64,000 nucleotides of DNA, taken from NCBI GenBank assembly GCA_028826165.1, contig JAPDFW010000059.1, positions 144,501-208,500 on the forward strand. The letters run 5' to 3'. This stretch comes from Anaeramoeba ignava. Lineage: Eukaryota > Metamonada > Anaeramoebidae. Shown piece after piece: positions 13,201 to 24,873 of this stretch (positions are counted from its first letter, which is position 1; each line of letters starts with the position of its first letter). A model generated the notes under the pieces. It was not told the origin of the DNA. It was given only the letters and a program-made list of their open reading frames with translations, and did not search any database. The position numbers and the translations under genes are program-made.

Positions 13201-16200
13201 TCTCAGCTTTTTCCATATTTGTTCCTGTAAATTGCAGATTTGTTTGATTCATTTTGAATTTATATGGATCAAGTGCTCCGATCATTCCTATTACTTTAAT
13301 GGCCTCTCTTCTTATTCCCAAATGATTTTCTGTTTTGATTGTTTTAAGGAGCATTGGGAGAAATCTAGGGAACTTTTTATAAGGATCAATTACACTGCCT
13401 GTACTTTGAATTAATTGAGCCAAAGTTTGGAGGGTGATCTTTAAGAAAGAAATCAATTCAAAATATTTAAAAAATCAATTCAAAATATTTAAAAAATTAA
13501 TTCAAAATATTTAAAAAATTTGAAAAATTCTTACATATCTTGTTTGCACTCCTTGTTTTTGGAAAGTCTCAATAATTAACGGAAGAAGTTCATCCACATA
13601 TTTTTTCATTTGTTCTCCTCCAATAACAACAATTGAACCGATCGCAGAAAGCAAATGCTCAATAATCAAAGAATTAACAGATTTTGAATTTTCATGTAAT
13701 TTGGGGATAAAAACCTGCAAAATGGCATCGCAATAAGGATAAATCAATTTCTTGGAAATTTTAGCAATTTCAACAATCAAATGAATACTTCTTTCTTTGA
13801 CAGCAAATTCTTGAGAATACTCAAACTCTGTGAGTAGAGAAATTAATGTTGTTCTTAAAGTGGGAATAACTTCTGCTGGATTATGCTCTGCTAACTGACT
13901 CAAAGTCACAATTACAAGTTTTCTGATTTGGAACACTTCGTCATATAACGCCAGCATTAAATATTGCACATTTTCTGATTGCGCAAGGTGTGTTCTGAGT
14001 TTTGTTGCTAATTTTGATAATATTTTTTGTCGAATATATCCTTCTAAAAAAAAAATTTTCAAGTCAAAATTTAAAGATAAAGAAATTTGTTTCGATAAGG
14101 ATTTTTTACCTGAATCTGTTATTCCAAGTGAAAGTAACTTATTGAAAATGAAATGGATCTCCTTTTCACCAGAAATTTGATTTTCACAAATCAAATCAAT
14201 GCAAGTTTTGGCAGATTTCAATCTAAGTTTGGGATTTTCATCTTGAAAAAAACTAACAATTCCTCTATAAATAAATTTAGGGCGAAGTAATTCTCCAAAA
14301 CGGAATTTTCGGAAAGTTTTAAAAGCAAGAAGAATTTGTTCCATTTTTGATTGTGGATTTGTTTGGTAAGCATCTTGCTGCTTAAAATCATTACTCAATC
14401 CAATTTTCAATTTTTCAATATAAAGGAAACTAGGCATTTTATAAGGTTTGCTTGTCAAAATAAACGAAAGTAGATTTAATAATTTGAATTTGATTTCCAT
14501 TTCGATATCGGGAATGGAACTTGTTAATTCGAAAAGGGAATTAATTTTGGTTTGATTTAAAGGACTTTCAATCATTGTGTCTAAAAATTTTTTCCAAATT
14601 AAATTCTGAATAATAAAAAAATTTATTTGATTTAATTACCAATTATTTTGAAGGAATTTAAGTAACCACGAATATCAGAAAATTTCGCTACCTTTGATAA
14701 GCAACTCATTGATAATTCGCAATAAGTTTTCTTTTTATTTGGAGCCATTGATAATTGTATTCTTTTCATAATTTCTGGGATATGTTTTTCAATATTTGAT
14801 TGAAAAATCTATTTTTTCATTTAATTTTCAAAATGAATTTTGATTTTAATTTTGAAATAAATTTTAAATTGAATTTTGATTTAAATTTTAAATTGAATTT
14901 TAAATTGAATTTTGATTTTAATTTTGAAATAAATTTTGAATTGAATTTTGATTTTAATTTTGAATTAAATTTTGAAATGAATTTTGAAATAATTTTGAAA
15001 TAAATTTTGAAATAAATTTTGAATTTAATTTCATTTTAATTTTGAAATAAATTTTGAAATAAATTTTGAAATAAATTTTAAAATAAATTTTAAATTGAAT
15101 TTTGAATTAAATTTTGAAATAAATTTTAAAATAAAATTTGAAATAAATTTTGAAATAAATTTTGAAATAAATTTTGAAATAAATTTTGAAATGAATTTTG
15201 ATTTAAATTTTGAATTGAATTTTGAAATAAATTTTGAAATAAATTTTGAAATGAATTTTGATTTTAATTTCATTTTAATTTTGAAATGAATTTTGAAATA
15301 AATTTTGAAATAAATTTTGATTTTAGTTTTAATTTTAATTTTGATTTTAATTTTGATTTCATTTTTAAAAGTACAAGTGCAAGTTCTCCAATAGTTTCAA
15401 ATATTTTATTTTTGAGAACTGAATCTCTTTTATAAACAGTATATAAATAAGTCATAATACTATCTAGATATCTTTCTTGAAAAAAATGAGGAGAAAAACG
15501 AGCAAGTTGAGGAATTAGATCTACAATTGTTTCTCGAATAATTTTTGCTTTTGAGGTTTTAAATCGGAAAATAATTGTACAAATTTCTTCTAAGTGACTT
15601 TCCATAAATCTATCAGAACAAGTGAGCAATTCCCCTTTTAATTTTAAAATAAATTTTGAATTAAATTTTAAATTGAATTTTGAAATAAATTTTGAAATAA
15701 ATTTTGAAATAAATTTTAAATTAAATTTTAAATTGAATTTTTTTGAATTTTGAAATAAATTTTAAGTAAATTTTGAGTAAATTTTAAATTGAATTTTGAA
15801 ATAAATTTTGAAATAATTTTGAAATAAATTTTAAAATGAATTTTGAAATAAATTTTGAAATAAATTTTGAATTGAATTTTGAAATAAATTTTAAATTAAA
15901 TTTTGAAATAAATTTTGAAATAAATTTTTAATTAAATTTTGAAGTAAATTTTTTTGAATTTTGAAATAAGTTTTAAAATAAATTTTAAATTAAATTTTAA
16001 AATAAATTTTGAAATAAATTTTGAAGTAAATTTTAAATAAATTTTGAAATAAATTTTAAAATAAATTTTAAATTAATTTTGAAATAAATTTTAAATAAAT
16101 TTCGAAATAAATTTTGAAATAAATTTTGAATTAAATTTTAAATTGAATTTTGAAATAAATTTTGAAATAATTTTGAAATAAATTTTAAAATAAATTTTGA

Positions 16201-17636
16201 ATTAAATTTTGAAATAAATTTTGAAATAAATTTTAAAATAAGTTTTAAGTAAATTTTGAATTAAATTTTAAAATAAATTTTGAAATAAATTTTGAAATAA
16301 ATTTTAAATTGAATTTTGAAATAAATTTTGAAATAAATTTTGAAATGAATTTTGAAATAAATTTTGAATTAAATTTTAAATTGAATTTTGAAATAAATTT
16401 TGAAATAAATTTTGAATTAAATTTTGAATTAAATTTTGAAATAAATTTTAAAATAAAATTTGAAATAAATTTTTAAATAAATTTTGAATTAAATTCTGGA
16501 TTAAATTTTGATTAAATTTTAAAATAAATTTTAAATTAATTTTGAAATAAATTTTAAATAAATTTCGAAATAAATTTTGAAATAAATTTTGAATTAAATT
16601 TTAAATTGAATTTTGAAATAAATTTTAAAATGAATTTTGAAATGAATTTTGAAATAAATTTTAAATTAAATTTTGAAATAAATTTTGAAATAAATTTTGA
16701 AATAAATTTTTAATTAAATTTTGAAGTAAATTTCGAAATAAATTTTGAAATAAATTTTGAAATAAATTTTTTTGAATTTTGAATTGAATTTACTGATAAC
16801 AAGAAGTGATCCATGAACATATTCAATAATATTTTGACGAAAACTCTATAAAAAGGAAAAAAAAATAAAAACAAAATAATCAAAAATCGGAAAAAAAAAT
16901 TAATTAAATAAAAATAAAAATAAAAATAAAAATAAAATAAAAAACCTTTAAAGCTTCTTGATATAAACTATTATAAATCTCAGAAAGACCAGCCATATTT
17001 CGCAATTTTAAGACTTCAAAACATGGATGTAAAGAATTTACAGCTAAAGTACGAATAGTTTCTGAAGGATCTCTTAAAGCAACCCAAATCAAATCCAAAA
17101 AATGTCGAATATGAACAAAAACTAAAGTTGAAACAATCTCTGAAAATTTCGTAAAAAGCAAAATAGCAGTGTATCTTCTCGCTTCATTTCGATCACCTTC
17201 AAGCCATTCAGAATATTTTCTTAATTTCAGACTCAACAAATTTACTTGACAACGCACCACCAGATTTAATCAATTTCGCAAGAACTTGAGTTGTTTTTTC
17301 AATTAAATTTAAGTCGTTATTTTGTCGATTAAGAACATTTTTTAACAGATTAAAAAACAAAACAAGATTGTTTGAAGTTGTTGATTCATCATTGATTTCC
17401 ATAATTTCCTCCATTAAAACAACTGCAATTAACTGGTCATTTGCTTCCGTTGATTTTGTAAATTGTGACACTTTCTTGTTTAAATTACTCATTAATATCC
17501 TTGATTCTGCTCGATTAAGTTGAGAGATTTGCTCTTCTAAATGTGAACGTAATTTTGTTAAGGATTCTTTCTGTTTGTTTCCGTTGGCAGTTCTTATATC
17601 CTCAATGAATCGTAAAATTTCTTCATTTGAATCCAT
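7208..17636 (-). CDS. TOR: TOR serine/threonine kinase (PIKK), seven exons, one apparent +1 frame change
   Basis: Exons: 17636-16946, 16845-16794, 15634-15375, 14808-14640, 14580-14110, 14043-13535, 13438-7208. The phases close exactly (2,793 aa) if one base is dropped at the TGA at 17208-17210. The protein follows mTOR throughout: N-terminal HEAT repeats (EWLEGDRNEARR; VHGSLLVI joined to RELL; STGSVIDPYKKFP), FAT domain, FRB (ELIRVAILWEEKWYESLDDAS), PI3K-like kinase domain (GLGDRHPSNIMM catalytic loop, HIDFGDCF metal-binding loop) and the terminal FATC CYIGWCPFW. FRB keeps the Ser, Trp and Phe equivalents of human Ser2035, Trp2101 and Phe2108. TOR joins growth to nutrients in TORC1/2. About 250 extra residues, acidic then strongly basic, lie between FAT and FRB. 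The centre of the last exon is far GC-richer than its ends. Confidence 0.95.
9000..9500 (-). other. Acidic and basic low-complexity insertion inside TOR (between FAT and FRB)
   Basis: On the minus strand this codes runs of Asp/Glu/Ser/Asn, then a Lys-rich tail with KKKKKKH and KTKHKKN stretches that continues to about 8860. It replaces the short human linker between the end of FAT (YPLTVASKS in human; YSLTVAEKF here) and the FRB. Such tracts are typically disordered, and the basic part could act as a nuclear-localisation or membrane-binding stretch (inference). Confidence 0.7.
14809..15374 (-). repeat. TOR intron built of AAATTTTGAAAT-type repeats
   Basis: The intron lies between exons ending ...ELAL and starting IFQSNIEKHIP. 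It consists of short words ttttgaaataaa, ttttgaattgaa and ttttgatttaa. Because many units have lengths that keep frame, it throws up spurious ORFs of Phe/Asn/Glu/Lys on both strands. Minus-strand boundaries are GTACTT at 15374 and AAATAG at 14809. Confidence 0.85.
15635..16793 (-). repeat. TOR intron (1.16 kb) built of AAATTTTGAAATA repeats
   Basis: This intron interrupts HEAT repeats between VHGSLLVI and RELLTCSD, whose join matches the human TOR order IHGALLILNELV. It has the same word family as the smaller neighbouring TOR intron (14809-15374), suggesting a shared origin or the same expansion process in one gene. Boundaries: GTAAAT at 16793 and AAAAG at 15635. Confidence 0.88.
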
Positions 17637-17747
17637 TTTTTGTTTTTGAATTGAGAAAAAAAAAATAAAAAAAATAAAGAAAAAAAAAATAAAAAAAATA
17701 AAAAAATGAAATTATTTTTTTTTTTCATTTTTCTTTCTTTTTAAAAT
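17637..17747. promoter_or_regulatory. Compact divergent promoter between TOR and RCC1-BTB
   Basis: Only 111 bases separate the two divergent starts. The region is poly-A on the left and poly-T with TTTTTCATTTTTC near 17720-17733 on the right. A TTTCATTTTTTT copy lies on the minus strand around 17703-17714. Bidirectional promoter activity is inferred from spacing and motif. Confidence 0.5.
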
Positions 17748-19527
17748 ATGAATGAAATTATATTTTTTGGTTGGAATCAATATTCATATCTTTTGCAAAA
17801 TAAAAATTCAATAATAATAAAACCAATTCCATTCAAATTTGAAAATGAAATTAGACAAATTAAACAAATTTCAACATCAAATTTTTCAATAATTTTCCTT
17901 TTTGAAAATGGAAAAGCAATAGAATATTTTTCAAGCTCAATTATAAAAAGAAAAATCAAAATCAAAAATATTCAAAAAATATTTTCCAGTGAGTTAAATG
18001 ATTCTATTTTAACATTAGAAGGAAATGCTTTTATAAAAATTAATGATATAGATTTCTCTAATCCAAAAGAATTTATCAATATTTCATCATTAATTGAAGA
18101 TACAAATGATAGAACAATTCAAGATATTGTTTCTGGAGAAGGTTCAGTTTATTTATTAACTTCAAATCAAAATGCTTATGGGATTGGTTCAAATCATAAT
18201 GGTCAACTTGGTTTTGATTTCCAAAAATTTCCAAAAACAGAAAAACCAATTTTAATGATGAAAAATGTTTGTAAAATATTTTCAGGAAATACTTCACTTC
18301 ATGTTTTTCTTTTAAATTCAAATCAAGAATTATTTGGATGTGGGAATAATTTTTATGGTCAACTTGGATTAGGAAATGATGGATATTTCATATCTGATTT
18401 CATTAAAATAAAAAATATTCCAAAAGGCAAAATAATTGATATTAAATGTGCAAAATATATTTCCTTAATGTTGATTGAAAATGAAAATCAAAAAAGAAAA
18501 CTTTATTCATGTGGTTTTTATGGAAGTAATGGATTTAGCAAATCAAGAAACGTGAAAAAATTTACTGAAATCAAATCATCTTTATTTGAAAATAATGATA
18601 ATATTCTTGATTTTTCTGTTGGAATTCACCATACTTTGATTTTAACAACTAAAGGGAAACTAATTGGTTTTGGAAAAAATGCTTATGGTGAATTAGGAAC
18701 TGGAGATACCGAATATCAAAAAATTCCAATTCAAATTAAACTTCCTAAATTATTACTTAATGAAGATATTTCTAATTATCATCTTTCTTGTGGATATTTC
18801 ACATCATTTCTTTATTATTCTCCTTCTTTTTCCAATCTTGAAGAAGATTTGATAAAATTATTTAGAAGAAAAGAATTTTGTGATATTTCATTTAAAACCA
18901 AAAATGGAGAAATAATTGAAGCTCATAAATTAATATTGAAATATAGATTAAAAGATGAAATTGAAAAACTTCAAGAAATTATTTCAAAAAAATCAATTAA
19001 AGAATCAAATCAAATATTTGAAATGATTTATTCAAATAGAATAATAAATCCAAAATTATATTCTGAAATTAAAGAAATTATAAATTTAAATGAAAAAATT
19101 GAAGAAACAATGAAAAGAATTTATTTAAATGAAAATGAAAATGAAAAAGATTTTATAATTGAAAGAAAAGAAAAACAATATAAATTTCCAAAATTAATAT
19201 TAATAATGAGAAGTGAATTATATCGAGGAATGTTTTTATCTGTAACTGAAGATAAATCAAATAAAGTTACAGATTATAGTGAATTAAGTAATAAATCATT
19301 TCAAATATTTGAATATTGGATTTATTCAAATCAAAATTAAAGAAGAAATTGAAATTACAAAAGAAATAATTGATGAAATTCAAATTGGAATTGATTATTT
19401 TCAATTAAATCAAACAAATCCAAATTTATTTGATTTATTAATTAATAAATTTAATAATCAAAATCAAAATCAAAATCAAAATCAAAATCAAATTAAAGAA
19501 GAAAAAAAAAATTGTTTAATTTTTTAA
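17748..19527 (+). CDS. RCC1-repeat / tandem BTB protein with C-terminal CaaX, one apparent +1 frame change
   Basis: The open frame runs to TAA at 19338-19340. Dropping one base there continues to 19527 and gives 592 aa. RCC1-type repeats occupy about residues 130-360 (GIGSNHNGQLGF, GCGNNFYGQLGLG, GFGKNAYGELGTG). A degenerate BTB (DLIKLFRRKEFCDISF...EAHKLIL) and a second BTB (KDFIIERKEKQYKFPKLILIMRSELYRGMF) follow, the same two-BTB tail as in the ankyrin gene downstream. The rejoined tail matches that paralogue residue for residue in length (28 aa) to the shared YFQLN/YYQLN, so the frame change looks real. The last four residues, CLIF, form a prenylation box, predicting membrane attachment. 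BTB proteins often act as Cullin-3 adaptors; that role is inferred. Confidence 0.8.
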
Positions 19528-19638
19528 AAATTAAAAATAAAAAATTTTTTTTCTTTCAATTTTTTAATTTTTTAAAAATTAAAAATAATAAATTTTTTTT
19601 TCTTTCATTTTTCTTTCATTTTTCTTTCATTTTTAAAA
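19528..19638 (+). promoter_or_regulatory. Short 5' region with three TTTCATTTTTC repeats
   Basis: Between the RCC1-BTB and ankyrin-BTB genes, three near-identical TTTCTTTCATTTTT units sit at about 19595-19635, ending four bases before the ATG at 19639. They belong to the CATTTTT motif seen before most starts in this window. Confidence 0.5.
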
Positions 19639-22600
19639 ATGAACCTTTGGAAAATAATTGAGAAAAATGACATCCAATTATTACAAAAAATTGATTCAAT
19701 TCCAGAAAAATATTTACAACAAAACGAAAAACCTCTTTTAAACTTTGCAATAGAAAAAAAAGTTTCAAAAGAAATGATTGAACTTCTAATTACAAAAGGA
19801 GCAAATCCAAATTTTGTTGATAAAATGGGAAGACATTCATTACATCTCGCAATTATCAACAATTCAGGAATAGAAATGATGAAATTATTAATTTCAAAAG
19901 GAGCTTCAATTCATCCAAAAGATAGAAAAGGAAAAACAATTTTACATTATGCTATGAAATATTTAAAAGCAGAAAATGCAGTAGAAATTGCTGATTATTT
20001 AATTGAAAAAGGAGTTGATATTCATTCAAAAACTATCCAAAATGAAACAATTTTACATGCTGCTTGTCAATACAATTCAATTAAAGTTATCGATTATTTG
20101 ATTGGAAAAGGGCTTGATATTAATGAAACAACAATTTCAAAAGAGTCAATCTTACATTTTGCTTGCAAACATAATTCATTAGAAGTTATTAAATATTTAG
20201 TTGAAAAAGGAGTTGATATTTATTCAAAAACTAACCAAAATGAAACCATTTTGTATTCTGCTTGCCAATATAATTCAATTGAAGTTATTGAGTATTTGAT
20301 TGAAAAAGGACTTGATATTAAAGAAAAAAGAAAATGGCATGAAACAACCTTACATTTTGCTTGTAAAAACAATTCATTAGAAATTATTAAATATCTGATT
20401 GAAAAAGGAGTTGATTTATATGAAAAAACAGATGAAAATTATACAGTTTTACATTTTGCTTGCAGAAAAAACTCATTAGAAGTTATTAAATATTTGGTTG
20501 AAAAAGGAGTTGATTTATATGCAAAAACAGATCAAAATCATACAGTTTTACATTTTGCTTGCAGAAAAAACTCATTAGAAGTTATTAAATATTTGGTTGA
20601 AAAAGGTGTAGATATTCATACATTATCAGAAGACAATGAAACAGCTCTTCATGATGCCTGCAAAACAAATTCATTAGAAGTTATCCAATATTTGATTGAA
20701 AAAGGAATCGATGTCAATGAAATAACCAAATGGAATGAATTAGCTTTTCATATGGCTTGTGAGTCAAATTCATTAGAAGTTGTGGAATATCTTTTTGAAA
20801 AAAGTTTTGATGTCAACGAAAGAATGAATTGGAATCAAATCGCTTTACATTATGCTTGCTCAAAAAACTCATTAGAAGTTATTCAATACTTGGTTGAAAA
20901 AGGAATTGATATCAATGCAAAAACATATTATAAGGAAACAGCTTTGCATGAAGCTTGCAAATCTAATCCATCGATACAGGTTATCAAATATTTAATTGAA
21001 AATGGAGTTAATTTGAAAGTAAAAACAAATTATAATGAAACAGCCTTCCATTATGCGTGCCAAAAACATATATTAGAAGATGTCAAGTATTTAGTTGAAC
21101 AAGGTGTTGATATCAACGTTCTGTCAGATGAAGATGAATCAGTTTTACATTTTGCTTGTGGAAAAAACTCAGTTGATGTTATCGACTATCTAATTGAGAT
21201 TGGAGTTGATATGAACCAAAAAAACGAAGAAGATGAAACACTTTTGCATATTGCTTGTTGGAATAACTCATTGAAAGTCATTGAATATCTAGTTGGAAAA
21301 GGAGTTGATTTGCATGCAAAAACAAATCAAAATCAAACTAATTTACATATTGCTTGTCAAATTAATTCATTTCAAGTTGTGAAGTATCTAGTTGAAAAAG
21401 GTATTGATATCAACGCAAAAACAGGTGAAAATGAAACAGCTTTTCATTATGCTTGCCAAAATAATTCATCTTTCCCAATTATCCAATACTTGATTGAAAA
21501 AGGAGCAGATATTCATGAAAAAACGATTGAAAACGAAACAGCTCTACATTTTGCTTGCAAAAAAAACTCTTTGCAAACAATAAAATTATTAATTGAAAAA
21601 GGAATAGATATCAACACCAAATCAACAAGAAATGAAACAGCTCTACATATCGCTTTTCGAAATAATTTACTTGATATTGCACAATATCTCATTTCAAAAG
21701 GAGCTAGAATTACTGATAAGTCATCTCATAACGAAACAGCTTTACACATAGTTTGTGGGATTCATCCATCAAATGAATTGATCGAATATTTACTTTCAGA
21801 AGGGATTGATATGAATGCAAAAACAACTCTCAATCAAACAGCCTTGCATTATGCTTGCAGAAAAGGTGGATTGGAAAATATTCAATATTTAGTTGAAAAA
21901 GGAATTGATATCAACGCAAAAACAAACGAGGGACAAACAGCTTTGCATTTGGCTTGCAGAAAAAGTTTGTTTGAAAATATTCAATATTTAGTTGAAAAAG
22001 GAATTGATATCAATGCAAAAATCAAACGAGGGACAAACAGCTTTGCATTTGGCTTGTGAAATGAATGTTTCAATTGAAATTGTCAAGTATCTTATTGAAA
22101 AAGGAATAGATCTCAATGCAAAAACGAATTTAAACGAAACTGCTTTACATTTAGCTTGCAAAAATGATTCATCCTTCCAAATTGTGGAATATTTGATTGA
22201 GAAAGGATTGGATGTGAATGCAAAGGATCACAAAAATGAAACTCCTTTGCATATTGCTTGCAAAAAAACTCCATCTAATAAAATGATTAATTATTTATTT
22301 GGAAAAGGAGCTGACATCCACGCAAAAACTAGTAAAAACAAAACACCATTGCATTTTGTTTGCAAAAAAAACCTCTCGTTCAAAGTAACGAAGTATTTGA
22401 TTGAGAAAGGTGTTGATATAAATGCCAAAACAGATAGTAATGAAACACCTCTTTCTTTATCAATCAAAAATTCTAATAACCAAGCAATCAAATTACTACT
22501 AATCGAAGAGGCAAGCATCTATGGTCTCAAAGGCAAACAGATCTCAAAACAATTTATTGATTTATTTTCTCGAATTTATTCAATCAACGAAGATTTAAAC

Positions 22601-23293
22601 AATTTGTTGAAATCAAACCAATTCTCAGATTTAACAATATATTCAAATGATTCATCAAAATTTCATGTTCACAAATTGATTCTTTTATCAAGATTGAATA
22701 ACAACGAAACAATTTTGGAATCATTTATTCAAAAATGCTCTCAAAAACCAAAAAAAATTGTGGAACTTATTCTCAGTTTTCTTTATACAGGATTCATTGA
22801 TTTTGACCAGATTATCCAAAAATTAAATCGTAAAAAAGATCAGATTGAAAATAAACAAAAAGAAAACCAAAAAAAAGAGAAATTGATAGAACCAAAAGAA
22901 ATGGGTTTGATTGAAGACTTTTTCAAAGAAATTGGATTTGAATCCAAAAAAGGAAGAAAAGGAATAATAAAAGATTTGTCGAAATTATATCAACAAAACG
23001 AAACCAAAGATTTCAAAATTATTATTGAAGAAAAAGAAATCAAAGTTCACAAATTAATATTAATTTTAAGAAGTGAATTGTTCAAAGGAATGTTCCAATT
23101 AAATGTTCAAGATTCATCAAATCAAGTTCATGATTATTCAAGAAAATCATTTGAAACTATTCATCAATTAATTTATTTTCTTTATCATGATGAATTTGAA
23201 GAAGAAACAAAAAGAATTAATGAAGAATTTGAAGATTTGAAAGATTATTATCAATTAAATCCAAATTCAATAATTGATTTATTTTTGAATTAA
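19639..23293 (+). CDS. Ankyrin-repeat / tandem BTB protein, one apparent +1 frame change
   Basis: Intronless. Dropping one base near 22020 gives 1,217 aa. About 28 ankyrin repeats of ~33-35 residues (ETALHFACKKNSLEVIKYLIEKGVDIN type) are followed by two BTB domains: FSDLTIYSNDSSKFHVHKLILLSR and, after a charged linker, DFKIIIEEKEIKVHKLILILRSELFKGMF. At 22017-22024 the sequence reads GCAAAAATCAAACGAG, where the preceding repeat has GCAAAAACAAACGAG, so one extra T is visible directly. Without correction the frame stops at 22059. The repeats are very alike in DNA as well as protein, implying recent expansion and possible gene conversion. A scaffold or ubiquitin-adaptor role is inferred from the domains. 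Confidence 0.85.
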
Positions 23294-23317
23294 TAAAAAG
23301 GAAAAATAATTTTTTTT

Positions 23318-24726
23318 TTAAATGAAATAGGTTTCAACTTCATCAACTTCCCATTTATCATAAGAACCAGCTAAATAACCTTTAGCTTCATCTGAATCAT
23401 ATTCAATTCCATCAGGGAGAACATAACTATTACCAAAATGTGAATTACCAGATTGCAGATTAGAATTTAAATGCCAATCCCATCCTCCTCCAAAAATTGG
23501 ACCATAATCTAAACCATAATAAATTGCAAATACTTCATCACCTTGTTTAACTGAGAATTTCTCTGGCTCTCTATTATTCTTATCATTTCTTAATGAGAAA
23601 ATAAAAGGATTTGGATCAACAATATATCCAGTTTTATATTTTCTCCAAACTTCATTCCATTTTGATTTATCATCTGTAAATCCAACTGAAGTAAATCCTC
23701 CAAAAATAAAATTATCTTTTGTTTTGATAATAACTAATGTTTTTCCTTTATCATCACATGTTTCATGCCATTTTTTGCAATCAAATCCATCTCTTTTTGC
23801 TGAATATCCTTTTTTCATTTTGGAAAAGAATTCGTTGTCATTTATCCATTCTTTTAATTTCTTGAAATGCTTTTTTTCTTGGATAATTTCTGAATCTAAT
23901 CTAAATCTGGATTTGAAAATTAATAAATTTCGATTTTCTTTTTGAATAAATTGTTTTAATTCTTTTTCATTCATTTGAATTTTTTGGAATTGAATTAATT
24001 TTTGTGAAATTTGTTTTGGAATTAAGTCTTCTTTCAAAGTATCTTCAAGTTCTTGTTTGGAAAAATCAATAAATCTTATTTTATCAATAATATTGGAAAT
24101 TTGATTAATATCTGGTTTATACTTTCCCCATTTTATTATTGTTTGGAATAGTTCAAATTCATCTATTTCAATGCAATTATTCGATAAAATTAAATTTAAA
24201 TGATTTTCTTCAAGTTCAAGAAAAAACGAAGTTTTAATAAATTTATCAAAATTATCAAAAATAAATTGATAAGAAGAATCTATTAATATATTGAAGTTCA
24301 TTGATTCAGATAATTTAAGAATATCAACAACAGTTTCAATTTGTAAATTGTTTTTGATAAAATTTAAACAAATTTCAATTAATTCATCAATTAAATATTT
24401 CGATGAAAAAACTAAAATTTCAACAGCATTTTCTAAATTAATTTCAATTTTTCCTGAATAAAAATAATCCAAAATTGAAAAGAGAATTGAACTTGAAACA
24501 TCTTTTAGAATTAATTTATTTTCTTGATATTCTTTCATTTTTGAATTGAAAAGAGATTTAAAATAATGACTTCTTGAAGAAAGAATTGATTTATGAGTTT
24601 TAAATGAAGTTTTATTTTGTTCACAAATTATTTCAAAATCAAAATAACTTTCTTCTTTTGATTTTGGTTTTGAAATAAATTTTTTAAATCATTTGAAAGT
24701 TTTTGTAAATTTAAATAAGTTTGCAT
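23318..24726 (-). CDS. BTB-BACK-TLDc protein, one apparent -1 frame change
   Basis: The longest open frame starts at Met 24538, but BTB sequence continues upstream in the same frame (DFEIICEQNKTSFKTHKSIL, SRSHYFKSLFNSK). The likely start is the ATG at 24726 (MQTYLNLQKLSNDLKN). Reaching it needs one base added around 24652-24662, where a CAAAAG run seems one A short; the total is then 469 aa. Domains in order: BTB, BACK helices, then a C-terminal TLDc domain from about residue 270 (FIFGGFTSVGF, FSLRNDKNN, FGGGWDWHLN). The gene converges with the ankyrin-BTB gene with only 24 bases between stops. TLDc proteins are tied to oxidative-stress resistance and V-ATPase control in animals; a Cullin-3 adaptor role for BTB-BACK is inferred. 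Confidence 0.82.
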
Positions 24727-24873
24727 TTTGAAATAATGAAAAATGAAATAAAAATTTTCATTTTTCATTTTTCATTTTTTTCATTTTTCATTTTTTTCCT
24801 TTTTTTCCTTTTTTTCCTTTTTTTTCATTTTTTTCCTTTTTCAAAACAAAAACAAAAAAAAAGAAAAATTATT
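24727..24873. promoter_or_regulatory. 147-bp divergent promoter with multiple TTTCATTTTTC copies
   Basis: The stretch separates the BTB-BACK-TLDc (minus) and BTB-BACK-coiled-coil (plus) starts. The plus strand carries at least four TTTCATTTTT copies from about 24755 to 24835. The minus side has TTTCATTTTTCATT next to the start. This is the densest cluster of the motif in the window. Confidence 0.5.

Noticed and set aside
9055-13414. Many plus- and minus-strand frames overlapping TOR
   Set aside because: They are long only because this exon is GC-richer and stops are fewer; none resembles a known protein.
14576-14640. Another frame change in TOR near 14580
   Set aside because: Using the TTTTTAG acceptor at 14581-14582 with the GTAATT donor at 14639 restores phase and removes the apparent break.
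14800-15289. Phe/Asn/Glu/Lys repeat ORFs on both strands
   Set aside because: They lie in a TOR intron of simple repeats; splice signals and protein conservation remove this stretch.
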